Positions 25,442 through 35,687 are shown, counted from the stretch's first letter. The stretch: 50,532 bases of DNA from Saccoglossus kowalevskii (GCF_000003605.2 NW_003115573.1:1-50532); one strand, 5' to 3'. Numbers and translations are program-made. Notes: generated by a model not told the origin, from the letters alone.

Positions 25442-25881
25442 GTTTATACTTTTTTACTCTTTTCTCCTGATTTTTTTAATTAACTCTTTCAATAGTTATG
25501 TTTAAATACTAGTAGTGTATGCATATGTATAATATGTTTATCAAAGTTACTGGTTTGACGACAAAGAGACTTGTGTACGGCGTATACGTCCAAAAAATAT
25601 CAGATCACCAAAAAAACGAATAACACTATTACCCAAAAACAAATCGTAATACAAATGTTAGGAACGTTTAGAGATACTGGAGACTACTAACCAAAGCGGC
25701 CAAAATACGGCGTTTCACCGAGGGTTGGTATCAGAGTATTCCAAAAGGCAGTTTTGCGTAGACGGTAATACATGTATATTCTCATTGTGGAAATAATGTG
25801 TAAATATATTTTGTTTTCTATAAACTTATATCGATAACATTCCAGGTCAGCATAGTCCCACTGGTCAGCTGGATACTCTGG

Positions 25882-25893
25882 TTCTGCTTCTGT
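25882..25893. repeat. Replaced inverted repeat 1 (second)
   Basis: Same replacement as 847 bp earlier, with AACACCTTGTACC nearby, one base from its neighbour. Palindrome loss was therefore duplicated with its unit. Confidence 0.85.
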
Positions 25894-26181
25894 GATTTAC
25901 GTAATTTGTGAATGAGACAAAACACCTTGTACCATTCGTTCTCATTCACCAATTACGCATTGACTACCATGAGTTCAACCATGGAACTAAATCCCATCCA
26001 ATTGTAGTTCCATGGTATACTCATTACTATCAGCTGGCAATTTAAACTGAAATTGTGATCGGCTACGTATAATATTCCCGAAATAAATAACATTAGCTTC
26101 CTCGCTATTATTAACCCGTTTCCCACTTTGAACAATCCAAAATATGCGTGATGAGTGTGAATAGCCAAATACTGTTTCGTT

Positions 26182-26289
26182 GCCGAAATAGCTCAGTTGG
26201 GAGAGCGTTAGACTGAACATCTAAAGGTCCCTGGTTCAATAACCCGGCGGGTTCGCACGAGCCTGACAGAACTGTCCCGGGTTTCGGCA
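26182..26289 (+). tRNA. tRNA-Phe(GAA)-like copy 31, position-37 change
   Basis: The anticodon loop reads CTGAACA: GAA is kept but G37, the wybutosine-type modification site in eukaryotic tRNA-Phe, is C. Stems are intact. Insert AACCCGG with CGAGCC. The upstream unit is the second with the altered palindrome. Confidence 0.6.
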
Positions 26290-27036
26290 GATTATATTTT
26301 TTTTACTCTTTTCTCCTGATTTTTTTAATTAACTCTTTCAATAGTTATGTTTAAATACTAGTAGTGTATGCATATGTATAATATGTTTATCAAAGTTACT
26401 GGTTTGACGACAAAGATACTTGTGTACGGCGTATACGTCCAAAAAATATCAGATCACCAAAAAAACGAATAACACTATTACCCAAAAACAAATCGTGATA
26501 CAAATGTTAGGAACGTTTAGAGATACTGGAGAGTACTAACCAAAGCGGCCAAAATACGGCGTTTTACCGAGGGTTGATATCAGAGTATTCCAAAAGGCAG
26601 TTTTGCGTAGACGGTAATACATGTATATTCTCATTGTGGAAATAATGTGTAAATATATTTTGTTTTCTATAAACTTATATCGATAACATTCCAGGTCAGC
26701 ACAGTCCCACTGGTCAGCTGGATACTCTGGTTCCTGGTGCCAGGAAACTGATTTACGTAATTTGTGAATGAGACAAAACACCTGTTACCATTCGTTCTCA
26801 TTCAACAATTACGCATTGACTACCATGAGTTCAACCATGGAACTAAAACCCATCCAATTGTAGTTCCATGGTATACTCATTACTATCAGCTGGCAATTTA
26901 AACTGAAATTGTGATCGGCTACGTATAATATTCCAGAAATAAATAGCATTAGCTTTCTCGCTATTATTAACAGTTTCCCACTTTGAACAATCCAAAATAT
27001 GCGAGATGAGTGTGAATAGCCAAGTACTGTTTCGTT

Positions 27037-27144
27037 GCCGAAATAGCTCAGTTGGGAGAGCGTTAGACTGAAGATCTAAAGGTCCCTGGTTCAATAACCC
27101 GGCGGATTCGCACGAGCCTGACAGAACTGTCCCGGGTTTCGGCA
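27037..27144 (+). tRNA. tRNA-Phe(GAA)-like copy 32, T loop interrupted
   Basis: Consensus body. The insert has AACCCGGCGGATTCG, putting an A-C mismatch in the insert hairpin. Leader reads CCAAGTACTG, as in copies 39-42, 47, 49-51, 59 and 60. Confidence 0.7.
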
Positions 27145-27891
27145 GATTATATTTTTTTTACTCTTTTCTCCTGATTTTTTTAATTAACTCTTTCAATAGT
27201 TATGTTTAAATACTAGTAGTGTATGCATATGTATAATATGTTTATCAAAGTTACTGGTTTGACGACAAAGATACTTGTGTGCGGCGTATACGTCCAAAAA
27301 ATATCAGATCACCAAAAAAACGAATAACACTATTACCCAAAAACAAATCGTGATACAAATGTTAGGAACGTTTAGAGATACTGGAGAGTACTAACCAAAG
27401 CGGCCAAAATACGGCGTTTTACCGAGGGTTGATATCAGAGTATTCCAAAAGGCAGTTTTGCGTAGACGGTAATACATGTATATTCTCATTGTGGAAATAA
27501 TGTGTTAATATATTTTGTTTTCTATAAACTTATATCGATAACATTCCAGGTCAGCACAGTCCCACTGGTCAGCTGGATACTCTAGTTCCTGGTGCCAGGA
27601 AACTGATTTACGTAATTTGTGAATGAGACAAAACACCTGTTACCATTCGTTCTCATTCACCAATTACGCATTGACTACCATGAGTTCAACGATGGAACTA
27701 AAACCCATCCAATTGTAGTTCCATGGTATACTCATTACTATCAGCTGGCAATTTAAACTGAAATTGTGATCGGCTACGTATAATATTCCAGAAATAAATA
27801 ACATTAGCTTTCTCGCTATTATTAACAGTTTCCCACTTTGAACAATCCAAAATATGCGAGATGAGTGTGAATAGCCAAATACTGTTTCGTT

Positions 27892-27999
27892 GCCGAAATA
27901 GCTCAGTTGGGAGAGCGTTAGACTGAAGATCTAAAGGTCCTTGGTTCAATACCCCGGCGGGTTCGCACGAACCTGACAGAACTGTCCCGGGTTTCGGCA
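27892..27999 (+). tRNA. tRNA-Phe(GAA)-like copy 33, T-stem wobble
   Basis: C50T makes the 50-64 pair U-G, so the T stem still forms. Insert ACCCCGG/CGAACC. The upstream inverted repeat has a private CAACGATGG change. Confidence 0.66.
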
Positions 28000-28439
28000 G
28001 ATTATACTTTTTTACTCTTTTCTCCTGATTTTTTTAATTAACTCTTTCAATAGTTAAGTTTAAATACTAGTAGTGTATGCATATTTATAATATGTTTATG
28101 AAAGTTACTGGTTTGACGACAAAGATACTTGTGTACGGCGTATACGTCCAAAAAATATCAGATCACCAAAAAAACGAATAACACTATTACCCAAAAACAA
28201 ATCGTGATACAAATGTTAGGAACGTTTAGAGATACTGGAGAGTACTAACCAAAGCGGCCAAAATACGGCGTTTTACCGAGGGTTGGTATCAGAGTATTCC
28301 AAAAGGCAGTTTTGCGTAGACGGTAATACATGTATATTCTCATTGTGGAAATAATGTGTAAATATATTTTGTTTTCTATAAACTTATATCGATAACATTC
28401 CAGGTCAGCATAGTCCCACTGGTCAGCTGGATACTCTGG

Positions 28440-28455
28440 TTCCTGGTGCCAGGAA
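28440..28455. repeat. Inverted repeat 1 (7-bp arms, 2-bp spacer), representative unit
   Basis: TTCCTGG-TG-CCAGGAA is a near-perfect palindrome present in almost every unit. It is replaced in the two 847/848-bp units (25.0 and 25.9 kb). It lies immediately beside the right end of the 288-bp deletions at 41.8 and 43.2 kb. Confidence 0.85.
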
Positions 28456-28464
28456 ACTGATTTA

Positions 28465-28522
28465 CGTAATTTGTGAATGAGACAAAACACCTGTTACCAT
28501 TCGTTCTCATTCACCAATTACG
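28465..28522. repeat. Inverted repeat 2 (18-bp arms, one mismatch), representative unit
   Basis: Arm CGTAATTTGTGAATGAGA at 28465-28482 and arm TCTCATTCACCAATTACG at 28505-28522 pair with a single mismatch around a 22-base spacer. Units reading TTCAACAATT have two mismatches. This is the longest hairpin in the unit. Confidence 0.85.
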
Positions 28523-28533
28523 CATTGACTACC

Positions 28534-28589
28534 ATGAGTTCAACCATGGAACTAAAACCCATCCAATTGTAGTTCCATGGTATACTCAT
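28534..28589. repeat. Inverted repeat 3 (12-bp perfect core plus 6-bp outer arms), representative unit
   Basis: Core arms ACCATGGAACTA (28543-28554) and TAGTTCCATGGT (28570-28581) flank a 15-base spacer. Outer arms ATGAGT and ACTCAT extend the stem across a TCA/AT internal loop. The copy before tRNA-like element 44 has a templated 8-bp expansion here. Confidence 0.85.
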
Positions 28590-28602
28590 TACTATCAGCT
28601 GG

Positions 28603-28620
28603 CAATTTAAACTGAAATTG
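28603..28620. repeat. Inverted repeat 4 (6-bp arms), representative unit
   Basis: CAATTT and AAATTG flank a six-base spacer. It is short and AT-rich, so it could be incidental, but it is conserved in most units and closes the hairpin block. Confidence 0.6.
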
Positions 28621-28745
28621 TGATCGGCTACGTATAATATTCCAGAAATAAATAACATTAGCTTTCTCGCTATTATTAACAGTTTCCCACTTTGAACAAT
28701 CCAAAATATGCGAGATGAGTGTGAATAGCCAAATACTGTTTCGTT

Positions 28746-28853
28746 GCCGAAATAGCTCAGTTGGGAGAGCGTTAGACTGAAGATCTAAAGGTCCCTGGTT
28801 CAATACCCCGGCGGGTTCGCACGAACCTGACAGAACTGTCCCGGGTTTCGGCA
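28746..28853 (+). tRNA. tRNA-Phe(GAA)-like copy 34, representative copy with T-loop insertion
   Basis: Representative element. Acceptor 1-7 GCCGAAA pairs fully with 66-72 TTTCGGC; A73 is the discriminator and CCA is not encoded. T8-A9; D stem GCTC/GAGC with loop AGTTGGGA; anticodon stem TTAGA/TCTAA with loop CTGAAGA (GAA, phenylalanine); variable loop AGGTC; T stem CCTGG/CCGGG. After T59 of the T loop, 35 extra bases precede C60. Deleting them gives an exact 73-nt animal-type tRNA-Phe. The junction is ambiguous by one T (58/59 or 59/60). The insert holds a hairpin of about seven pairs in CGGGTTCGCACGAACCTG. Box A (TAGCTCAGTTGG) is perfect. Box B reads GGTTCAATACC, one mismatch from consensus. 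A T6 run starts eight bases after the 3' end. It is tRNA-Phe-derived with high confidence, but whether it makes a mature tRNA is unknown; animal nuclear tRNA introns are known only at 37/38. Confidence 0.75.
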
Positions 28854-29599
28854 GATTATACTTTTTTACTCTTTTCTCCTGATTTTTTTAATTAACTCTT
28901 TCAATAGTTAAGTTTAAATACTAGTAGTGTATGCATATTTATAATATGTTTATGAAAGTTACTGGTTTGACGACAAAGATACTTGTGTACGGCGTATACG
29001 TCCAAAAAATATCAGATCACCAAAAAAACGAATAACACTATTACCCAAAAACAAATCGTGATACAAATGTTAGGAACGTTTAGAGATACTGGAGAGTACT
29101 AACCAAAGCGGCCAAAATACGGCGTTTTACCGAGGGTTGGTATCAGAGTATTCCAAAAGGCAGTTTTGCGTAGACGGTAATACATGTATATTCTCATTGT
29201 GGAAATAATGTGTAAATATATTTTGTTTTCTATAAACTTATATCGATAACATTCCAGGTCAGCATAGTCCCACTGGTCAGCTGGATACTCTGGTTCCTGG
29301 TGCCAGGAAACTGATTTACGTAATTTGTGAATGAGACAAAACACCTGTTACCATTCGTTCTCATTCACCAATTACGCATTGACTACCATGAGTTCAACCA
29401 TGGAACTAAAACCCATCCAATTGTAGTTCCATGGTATACTCATTACTATCAGCTGGCAATTTAAACTGAAATTGTGATCGGCTACGTATAATATAACAGA
29501 AATAAATAACATTAGCTTTCTCGCTATTATTAACAGTTTCCCACTTTGAACAATCCAAAATATGCGAGATGAGTGTGAATAGCCAAATACTGTTTCGTT
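28854..29599. repeat. Representative inter-tRNA spacer (746 bp)
   Basis: AT-rich spacer repeated between all copies. In order it has three T-runs just after the tRNA-like element, then an AACTNTTTCAATAGTT inverted repeat, then an AT-rich stretch (TATGCATATTTATAATATG). About 250 bp without recognised motifs follow, and then a block of four inverted repeats starting 406 bp before the next element. The last 225 bp or so are again AT-rich up to the TTTCGTTG leader. No ATG-initiated reading frame of note and no second RNA gene were recognised. Confidence 0.85.
28862..28889 (+). terminator. Pol III-type T-run terminators after copy 34
   Basis: T6 at 28862-28867, T4 at 28872-28875 and T7 at 28883-28889 lie 9 to 36 bases past the tRNA-like 3' end. 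Runs of four or more Ts terminate RNA polymerase III in eukaryotes. The same triple arrangement is present after nearly every copy, with the first run varying from five to nine Ts; it is interrupted after copy 28. Confidence 0.7.
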
Positions 29600-29707
29600 G
29601 CCGAAATAGCTCAGTTGGGAGAGCGTTAGACTGAAGATCTAAAGGTCCCTGGTTCAATACCCCGGCGGGTTTGCACGAGCCTGACAGAACTGTCCCGGGT
29701 TTCGGCA
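29600..29707 (+). tRNA. tRNA-Phe(GAA)-like copy 35, T loop interrupted
   Basis: Consensus body. Insert has GGGTTTGCACGAGCC like copy 10, and the same upstream ATATAACAG marker. Copies 10 and 35 are thus related across 21 kb. Confidence 0.7.
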
Positions 29708-30453
29708 GATTATATTTTTTTACTCTTTTCTCCTGATTTTTTTAATTAACTCTTTCAATAGTTAAGTTTAAATACTAGTAGTGTATGCATATTTATAATA
29801 TGTTTATGAAAGTTACTGGTTTGACGACAAAGATACTTGTGTACGGCGTATACGTCCAAAAAATATCAGATCACCAAAAAAACGAATAACACTATTACCC
29901 AAAAACAAATCGTGATACAAATGTTAGGAACGTTTAGAGATACTGGAGAGTACTAACCAAAGCGGCCAAAATACGGCGTTTTACCGAGGGTTGGTATCAG
30001 AGTATTCCAAAAGGCAGTTTTGCGTAGACGGTAATACATGTATATTCTCATTGTGGAAATAATGTGTAAATATATTTTGTTTTCTATAAACTTATATCGA
30101 TAACATTCCAGGTCAGCATAGTCCCACTGGTCAGCTGGATACTCTGGTTCCTGGTGCCAGGAAACTGATTTACGTAATTTGTGAATGAGACAAAACACCT
30201 GTTACCATTCGTTCTCATTCACCAATTACGCATTGACTACCATGAGTTCAACCATGGAACTAAAACCCATCCAATTGTAGTTCCATGGTATACTCATTAC
30301 TATCAGCTGGCAATTTAAACTGAAATTGTGATCGGCTACGTATAATATTCCAGAAATAAATAACATTAGCTTTCTCGCTATTATTAACCGTTTCCCACTT
30401 TGAACAATCCTAAATATGCGAGATGAGTGTGAATAGCCAAATACTGTTTCGTT

Positions 30454-30561
30454 GCCGAAATAGCTCAGTTGGGCTAGCGTTAGACTGAAGATCTAAAGGT
30501 CCCTGGTTCAATACTCCGGCGGGTTCGCACGAGCCGGACAGAACTGTCCCGGGTTTCGTCA
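30454..30561 (+). pseudogene. tRNA-Phe-like copy 36, D-arm and acceptor defects
   Basis: A21C and G22T change GGGAGAGC to GGGCTAGC and break the 13-22 pair. G71T opens the 2-71 acceptor pair (TTTCGTC). The insert has ACTCCGG and GAGCCGGACAG. The downstream spacer has CTCCTTTCTCC. One of the most degraded copies. Confidence 0.6.
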
Positions 30562-31308
30562 GATTATATTTTTTTTACTCCTTTCTCCTGATTTTTTTAA
30601 TTAACTCTTTCAATAGTTATGTTTAAATACTAGTAGTGTATGCATATGTATAATATGTTTATCAAAGTTACTGGTTTGACGACAAAGAGACTTGTGTACG
30701 GCGTATACGTCCAAAAAATATCAGATCACCAAAAAAACGAATAACACTATTACCCAAAAACAAATCGTGATACAAATGTTAGGAACGTTTAGAGATACTG
30801 GAGAGTACTAACCAAAGCGGCCAAAATACGGCGTTTTACCGAGGGTTGATATCAGAGTATTCCAAAAGGCAGTTTTGCGTAGACGGTAATACATGTATAT
30901 TCTCATTGTGGAAATAATGTGTAAATATATTTTGTTTTCTATAAACTTATATCGATAACATTCCAGGTCAGCACAGTTCCACTGGTCAGCTGGATACTCT
31001 GGTTCCTGGTGCCTGGAAACTGATTTACGTAATTTGTGAATGAGACAAAACACCTGTTACCATTCGTTCTCATTCAACAATTACGCATTGACTACCATGA
31101 GTTCAACCATGGAACTAAAACCCATCCAATTGTAGTTCCATGGTATACTCATTACTATCAGCTGGCAATTTAAACTGAAATTGTGATCGGCTACGTATAA
31201 TATTCCAGAAATAAATAACATTAGCTTTCTCGCTATTATTAACCGTTTCCCACTTTGAACAATCCAAAATATGCGAGATGAGTGTGAATAGCCAAATACT
31301 GTTTCGTT

Positions 31309-31416
31309 GCCGAAATAGCTCAGTTGGGAGAGCGTTAGACTGAAGATCTAAAGGTCCCTGGTTCAATAACCCGGCGGGTTCGCACGAGCCTGACAGAACT
31401 GTCCCGGGTTTCGGCA
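31309..31416 (+). tRNA. tRNA-Phe(GAA)-like copy 37, T loop interrupted
   Basis: Consensus body, insert AACCCGG with CGAGCC. The spacer after it has many private changes (GTTATGTATAAATAC, AATAACAAATC, GTTATGAACG, AAATATAGTG, CATTCCAGTCAACACAG). It is the most divergent spacer inside the array. Confidence 0.7.
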
Positions 31417-32160
31417 GATTATATTTTTTTACTCCTTTCTCCTGATTTTTTTAATTAACTGTTTCAATAGTTATGTATAAATACTAGTAGTGTATGCATA
31501 TGTATAATATGTTTATCAAAGTTACTGGTTTGACGACAAAGAGACTTGTTTACGGCGTATACGTCCAAAAAATATCAGATCACCAAAAAAACGAATAACA
31601 CTATTACCCAATAACAAATCGTAATACAAATGTTATGAACGTTTAGAGATACTGGAGAGTACTAACCAAAGCGACCAAAATACGGCGTTTTACCGAGGGT
31701 TGGTATCAGAATATTCCAAAAGGCAGTTTTGCGTAGACGGTAATACATGTATATTCTCATTGTGGAAATATAGTGTAAATATATTTTGTTTTCTATAAAC
31801 TTATATCGATAACATTCCAGTCAACACAGTCCCACTGGTCAGCTGGATACTCTGGTTCCTGATGCCAGGAAACTGATTTACGTAATTTGTGAATGAGACA
31901 AAACACTGTTACCATTCGTTCTCATTCACCAATTACCCATTGAGTACCATGAGTTCAACCATGGAACTAAAACCCATCCAATTGTAGTTCCATGGTATAC
32001 TCATTACTATCAGCTGGCAATTTAAACTGAAATTGTGATCGGCTACGTATAATATTCCAGAAATAAATAACATTAGCTTTCTCGCTATTATTAACAGTTT
32101 CCCACTTTGAACAATCCAAAATATGCGAGATGAGTGTGAATAGCCAAATACTGTTTCGTT
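31417..32160. repeat. Most divergent internal spacer
   Basis: This spacer carries about a dozen substitutions and small indels not seen elsewhere. Examples are AATAACAAATC, GCGACCAAAA, a GG loss in CATTCCAGTCAACACAG, CTGATGCCAGG in inverted repeat 1, and TTACCCATTGAGTACC. It still has the unit layout and no gene. It may be an older unit that has escaped homogenisation. Confidence 0.75.
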
Positions 32161-32268
32161 GCCGAAATAGCTCAGTTGGGAGAGCGTTAGACTGAAGATC
32201 TAAAGGTCCCTGGTTCAATACCTCGGCGGGTTCGCGCGGGCCTAACAGAACTGTCCCGGGTTTCGGCA
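32161..32268 (+). tRNA. tRNA-Phe(GAA)-like copy 38, T loop interrupted
   Basis: Consensus body in spite of the diverged spacer before it. The insert has ACCTCGG, GCGCGGGCC and TAACAG, three changes from the common form, so the insert varies more than the tRNA body here. Confidence 0.68.
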
Positions 32269-33014
32269 GATTATATTTTTTTACTCTTTTCTCCTGATTC
32301 TTTTAATTAACTCTTTCAATAGTTATGTTTAAATACTAGTAGTGTATGCATATGTATAATATGTTTATCAAAGTTACTGGTTTGACGACAAAGATACTTG
32401 TGTACGGCGTATACGTCCAAAAAATATCAGATCACCAAAAAAACGAATAACACTATTACCCAAAAACAAATCGTAATACAAATGTTAGGAACGTTTAGAG
32501 ATACTGGAGAGTACTAACCAAAGCGGCCAAAATACGGCGTTTTACCGAGGGTTGGTATCAGAGTATTCCAAAAGGCAGTTTTGCGTAGACGGTAATACAT
32601 GTATATTCTCATTGTGGAAATAATGTGTAAATATATTTTGTTTTCTATAAACTTATATCGATAACATTCCAGGTCAGCACAGTCCCACTGGTCAGCTGGA
32701 TACTCTGGTTCCTGGTGCCAGGAAACTGATTTACGTAATTTGTGAATGAGACAAAACACCTGTTACCATTCGTTCTCATTCAACAATTACGCATTGACTA
32801 CCATGAGTTCAACCATGGAACTAAAACCCATCCAATTGTAGTTCCATGGTATACTCATTACTATCAGCTGGAAATTTAAACTGAAATTGTGATCGGCTAC
32901 GTATAATATTCCAGAAATAAATAGCATTAGCTTTCTCGCTATTATTAACAGTTTCCCACTTTGAACAATCCAAAATATGCGAGATGAGTGTGAATAGCCA
33001 AGTACTGTTTCGTT

Positions 33015-33122
33015 GCCGAAATAGCTCAGTTGGGAGAGCGTTAGACTGAAGATCTAAAGGTCCCTGGTTCAATAACCCGGCGAGTTCGCACGAGCCTGAC
33101 AGAACTGTCCCGGGTTTCGGCA
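33015..33122 (+). tRNA. tRNA-Phe(GAA)-like copy 39, T loop interrupted
   Basis: Consensus body. The insert has CGGCGAGTTCG, a mismatch in the insert hairpin that is shared with copy 50. The upstream spacer has GCTGGAAATTT. Confidence 0.7.
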
Positions 33123-33869
33123 GATTATATTTTTTTTACTCTTTTCTCCTGATTTTTTTAATTAACTCTTTCAATAGTTATGTTTAAATACTAGTAGTGT
33201 ATGCATATGTATAATATGTTTATCAAAGTTACTGGTTTGACGACAAAGATACTTGTGTACGGCGTATACGTCCAAAAAATATCAGATCACCAAAAAAACG
33301 AATAACACTATTACCCAAAAACAAATCGTGATACAAATGTTAGGAACGTTTAGAGATACCGGAGAGTACTAACCAAAGCGGCCAAAATACGGCGTTTTAC
33401 CGAGGGTTGGTATCAGAGTATTCCAAAAGGCAGTTTTGCGTAGATGGTAATACATGTATATTCTCATTGTGGAAATAATGTGTAAATGTATTTTGTTTTC
33501 TATAAACTTATATCGATAACATTCCAGGTCAGCACAGTCCCACTGGTCAGCTGGATACTCTGGTTCCTGGTGCCAGGAAACTGATTTAGGTAATTTGTGA
33601 ATGAGACAAAACACCTGTTACCATTCGTTCTCATTCACCAATTACGCATTGACTACCATGAGTTCAACCATGGAACTAAAACCCATCCAATTGTAGTTCC
33701 ATGGTATACTCATTACTATCAGCTGGCAATTTAAACTGAAATTGTGATCGGCTACGTATAATATTCCAGAAATAAATAGCATTAGCTTTCTCGCTATTAT
33801 TAACAGTTTCCCACTTTGAACAATCCAAAATATGCGAGATGAGTGTGAATAGCCAAGTACTGTTTCGTT

Positions 33870-33977
33870 GCCGAAATAGCTCAGTTGGGAGAGCGTTAGA
33901 CTGAAGATCTAAAGGTCCCTGGTTCAATAACCCCGCGGGTTCGCACGAGCCTGACAGAACTGTCCCGGGTTTCGGCA
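33870..33977 (+). tRNA. tRNA-Phe(GAA)-like copy 40, T loop interrupted
   Basis: Consensus body. Insert begins AACCCCGCGGGTT, so AACCC can still pair with GGGTT. The unit before it ends inverted repeat 2 with TTTAGGTAATT. Confidence 0.7.
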
Positions 33978-34724
33978 GATTATATTTTTTTTACTCTTTT
34001 CTCCTGATTTTTTTAATTAACTCTTTCAATAGTTATGTTTAAATACTAGTAGTGTATGCATATGTATAATATGTTTATCAAAGTTACTGGTTTGACGACA
34101 AAGAGACTTGTGTACGGCGTATACGTCCAAAAAATATCAGATCACCAAAAAAACGAATAACACTATTACCCAAAAACAAATCGTAATACAAATGTTAGGA
34201 ACGTTTAGAGATACTGGAGAGTACTAACCAAAGCGGCCAAAATACGGCGTTTTACCGAGGGTTGGTATCAGAGTATTCCAAAAGGCAGTTTTGCGTAGAC
34301 GGTAATACATGTATATTCTCATTGTGGAAATAATGTGTAAATATATTTTGTTTTCTATAAACTTATATCGATAACATTCCAGGTCAGCACAGTCCCACTG
34401 GTCAGCTGGATACTCTGGTTCCTGGTGCCAGGAAACTGATTTACGTAATTTGTGAATGAGACAAAACACCTGTTACCATTCGTTCTCATTCACCAATTAC
34501 GCATTGACTACCATGAGTTCAACCATGGAACTAAAACCCATCCAATTGTAGTTCCATGGTATACTCATTACTATCAGCTGGCAATTTAAACTGAAATTGT
34601 GATCGGCTACGTATAATATTCCAGAAATAAATAGCATTAGCTTTCTCGCTATTATTAACAGTTTCCCACTTTGAACAATCCAAAATATGCGAGATGAGTG
34701 TGAATAGCCAAGTACTGTTTCGTT

Positions 34725-34832
34725 GCCGAAATAGCTCAGTTGGGAGAGCGTTAGACTGAAGATCTAAAGGTCCCTGGTTCAATAGCCCCGCGGGTTCGCA
34801 CGAGCCTGACAGAACTGTCCCGGGTTTCGGCA
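34725..34832 (+). tRNA. tRNA-Phe(GAA)-like copy 41, T loop interrupted
   Basis: Consensus body. Insert begins AGCCCCGCGGG, a one-base derivative of copy 40. Copies 40, 41 and 42 are three consecutive close relatives. Confidence 0.7.
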
Positions 34833-35579
34833 GATTATATTTTTTTTACTCTTTTCTCCTGATTTTTTTAATTAACTCTTTCAATAGTTATGTTTAAATA
34901 CTAGTAGTGTATGCATATGTATAATATGTTTATCAAAGTTACTGGTTTGACGACAAAGAGACTTGTGTACGGCGTATACGTCCAAAAAATATCAGATCAC
35001 CAAAAAAACGAATAACACTATTACCCAAAAACAAATCGTAATACAAATGTTAGGAACGTTTAGAGATACTGGAGAGTACTAACCAAAGCGGCCAAAATAC
35101 GGCGTTTTACCGAGGGTTGGTATCAGAGTATTCCAAAAGGCAGTTTTGCGTAGACGGTAATACATGTATATTCTCATTGTGGAAATAATGTGTAAATATA
35201 TTTTGTTTTCTATAAACTTATATCGATAACATTCCAGGTCAGCACAGTCCCACTGGTCAGCTGGATACTCTGGTTCCTGGTGCCAGGAAACTGATTTAGG
35301 TAATTTGTGAATGAGACAAAACACCTGTTACCATTCGTTCTCATTCACCAATTACGCATTGACTACCATGAGTTCAACCATGGAACTAAAACCCATCCAA
35401 TTGTAGTTCCATGGTATACTCATTACTATCAGCTGGCAATTTAAACTGAAATTGTGATCGGCTACGTATAATATTCCAGAAATAAATAGCATTAGCTTTC
35501 TCGCTATTATTAACAGTTTCCCACTTTGAACAATCCAAAATATGCGAGATGAGTGTGAATAGCCAAGTACTGTTTCGTT

Positions 35580-35687
35580 GCCGAAATAGCTCAGTTGGGA
35601 GAGCGTTAGACTGAAGATCTAAAGGTCCCTGGTTCAATAGCCCCGCGGGTTCGCACGAGCCTGACAGAACTGTCCCGGGTTTCGGCA
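35580..35687 (+). tRNA. tRNA-Phe(GAA)-like copy 42, T loop interrupted
   Basis: Same as copy 41 (AGCCCCGCGGG insert start). Body unchanged, T8 run downstream. Confidence 0.7.

Noticed and set aside
28411-28450. A second tRNA-like gene in the spacer (TAGTCCCACTGG resembling box A, then GGTTCC)
   Set aside because: The supposed boxes are only about 27 bases apart, no acceptor or anticodon stem forms, and GGTTCCTGG belongs to inverted repeat 1.
28810-28826. CENP-B box-like TTCG....A..C.G in the insert and at the tRNA leader
   Set aside because: The insert match lacks two of the essential bases of the CGGG core, and the leader TTTCGTTGCC lacks the required A. Not good enough to suggest a centromeric protein site.
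28802-28840. T-loop insert as a classical archaeal-type intron with bulge-helix-bulge
   Set aside because: The bases after the 5' junction (CCCC) do not pair with the four bases before a 3' bulge at the other junction, so no such motif is visible by eye. Other processing routes cannot be excluded.
28854-29599. 5S rRNA or snRNA gene in the spacer
   Set aside because: I looked for 5S internal control sequence and U-snRNA-like motifs on both strands and recognised none.
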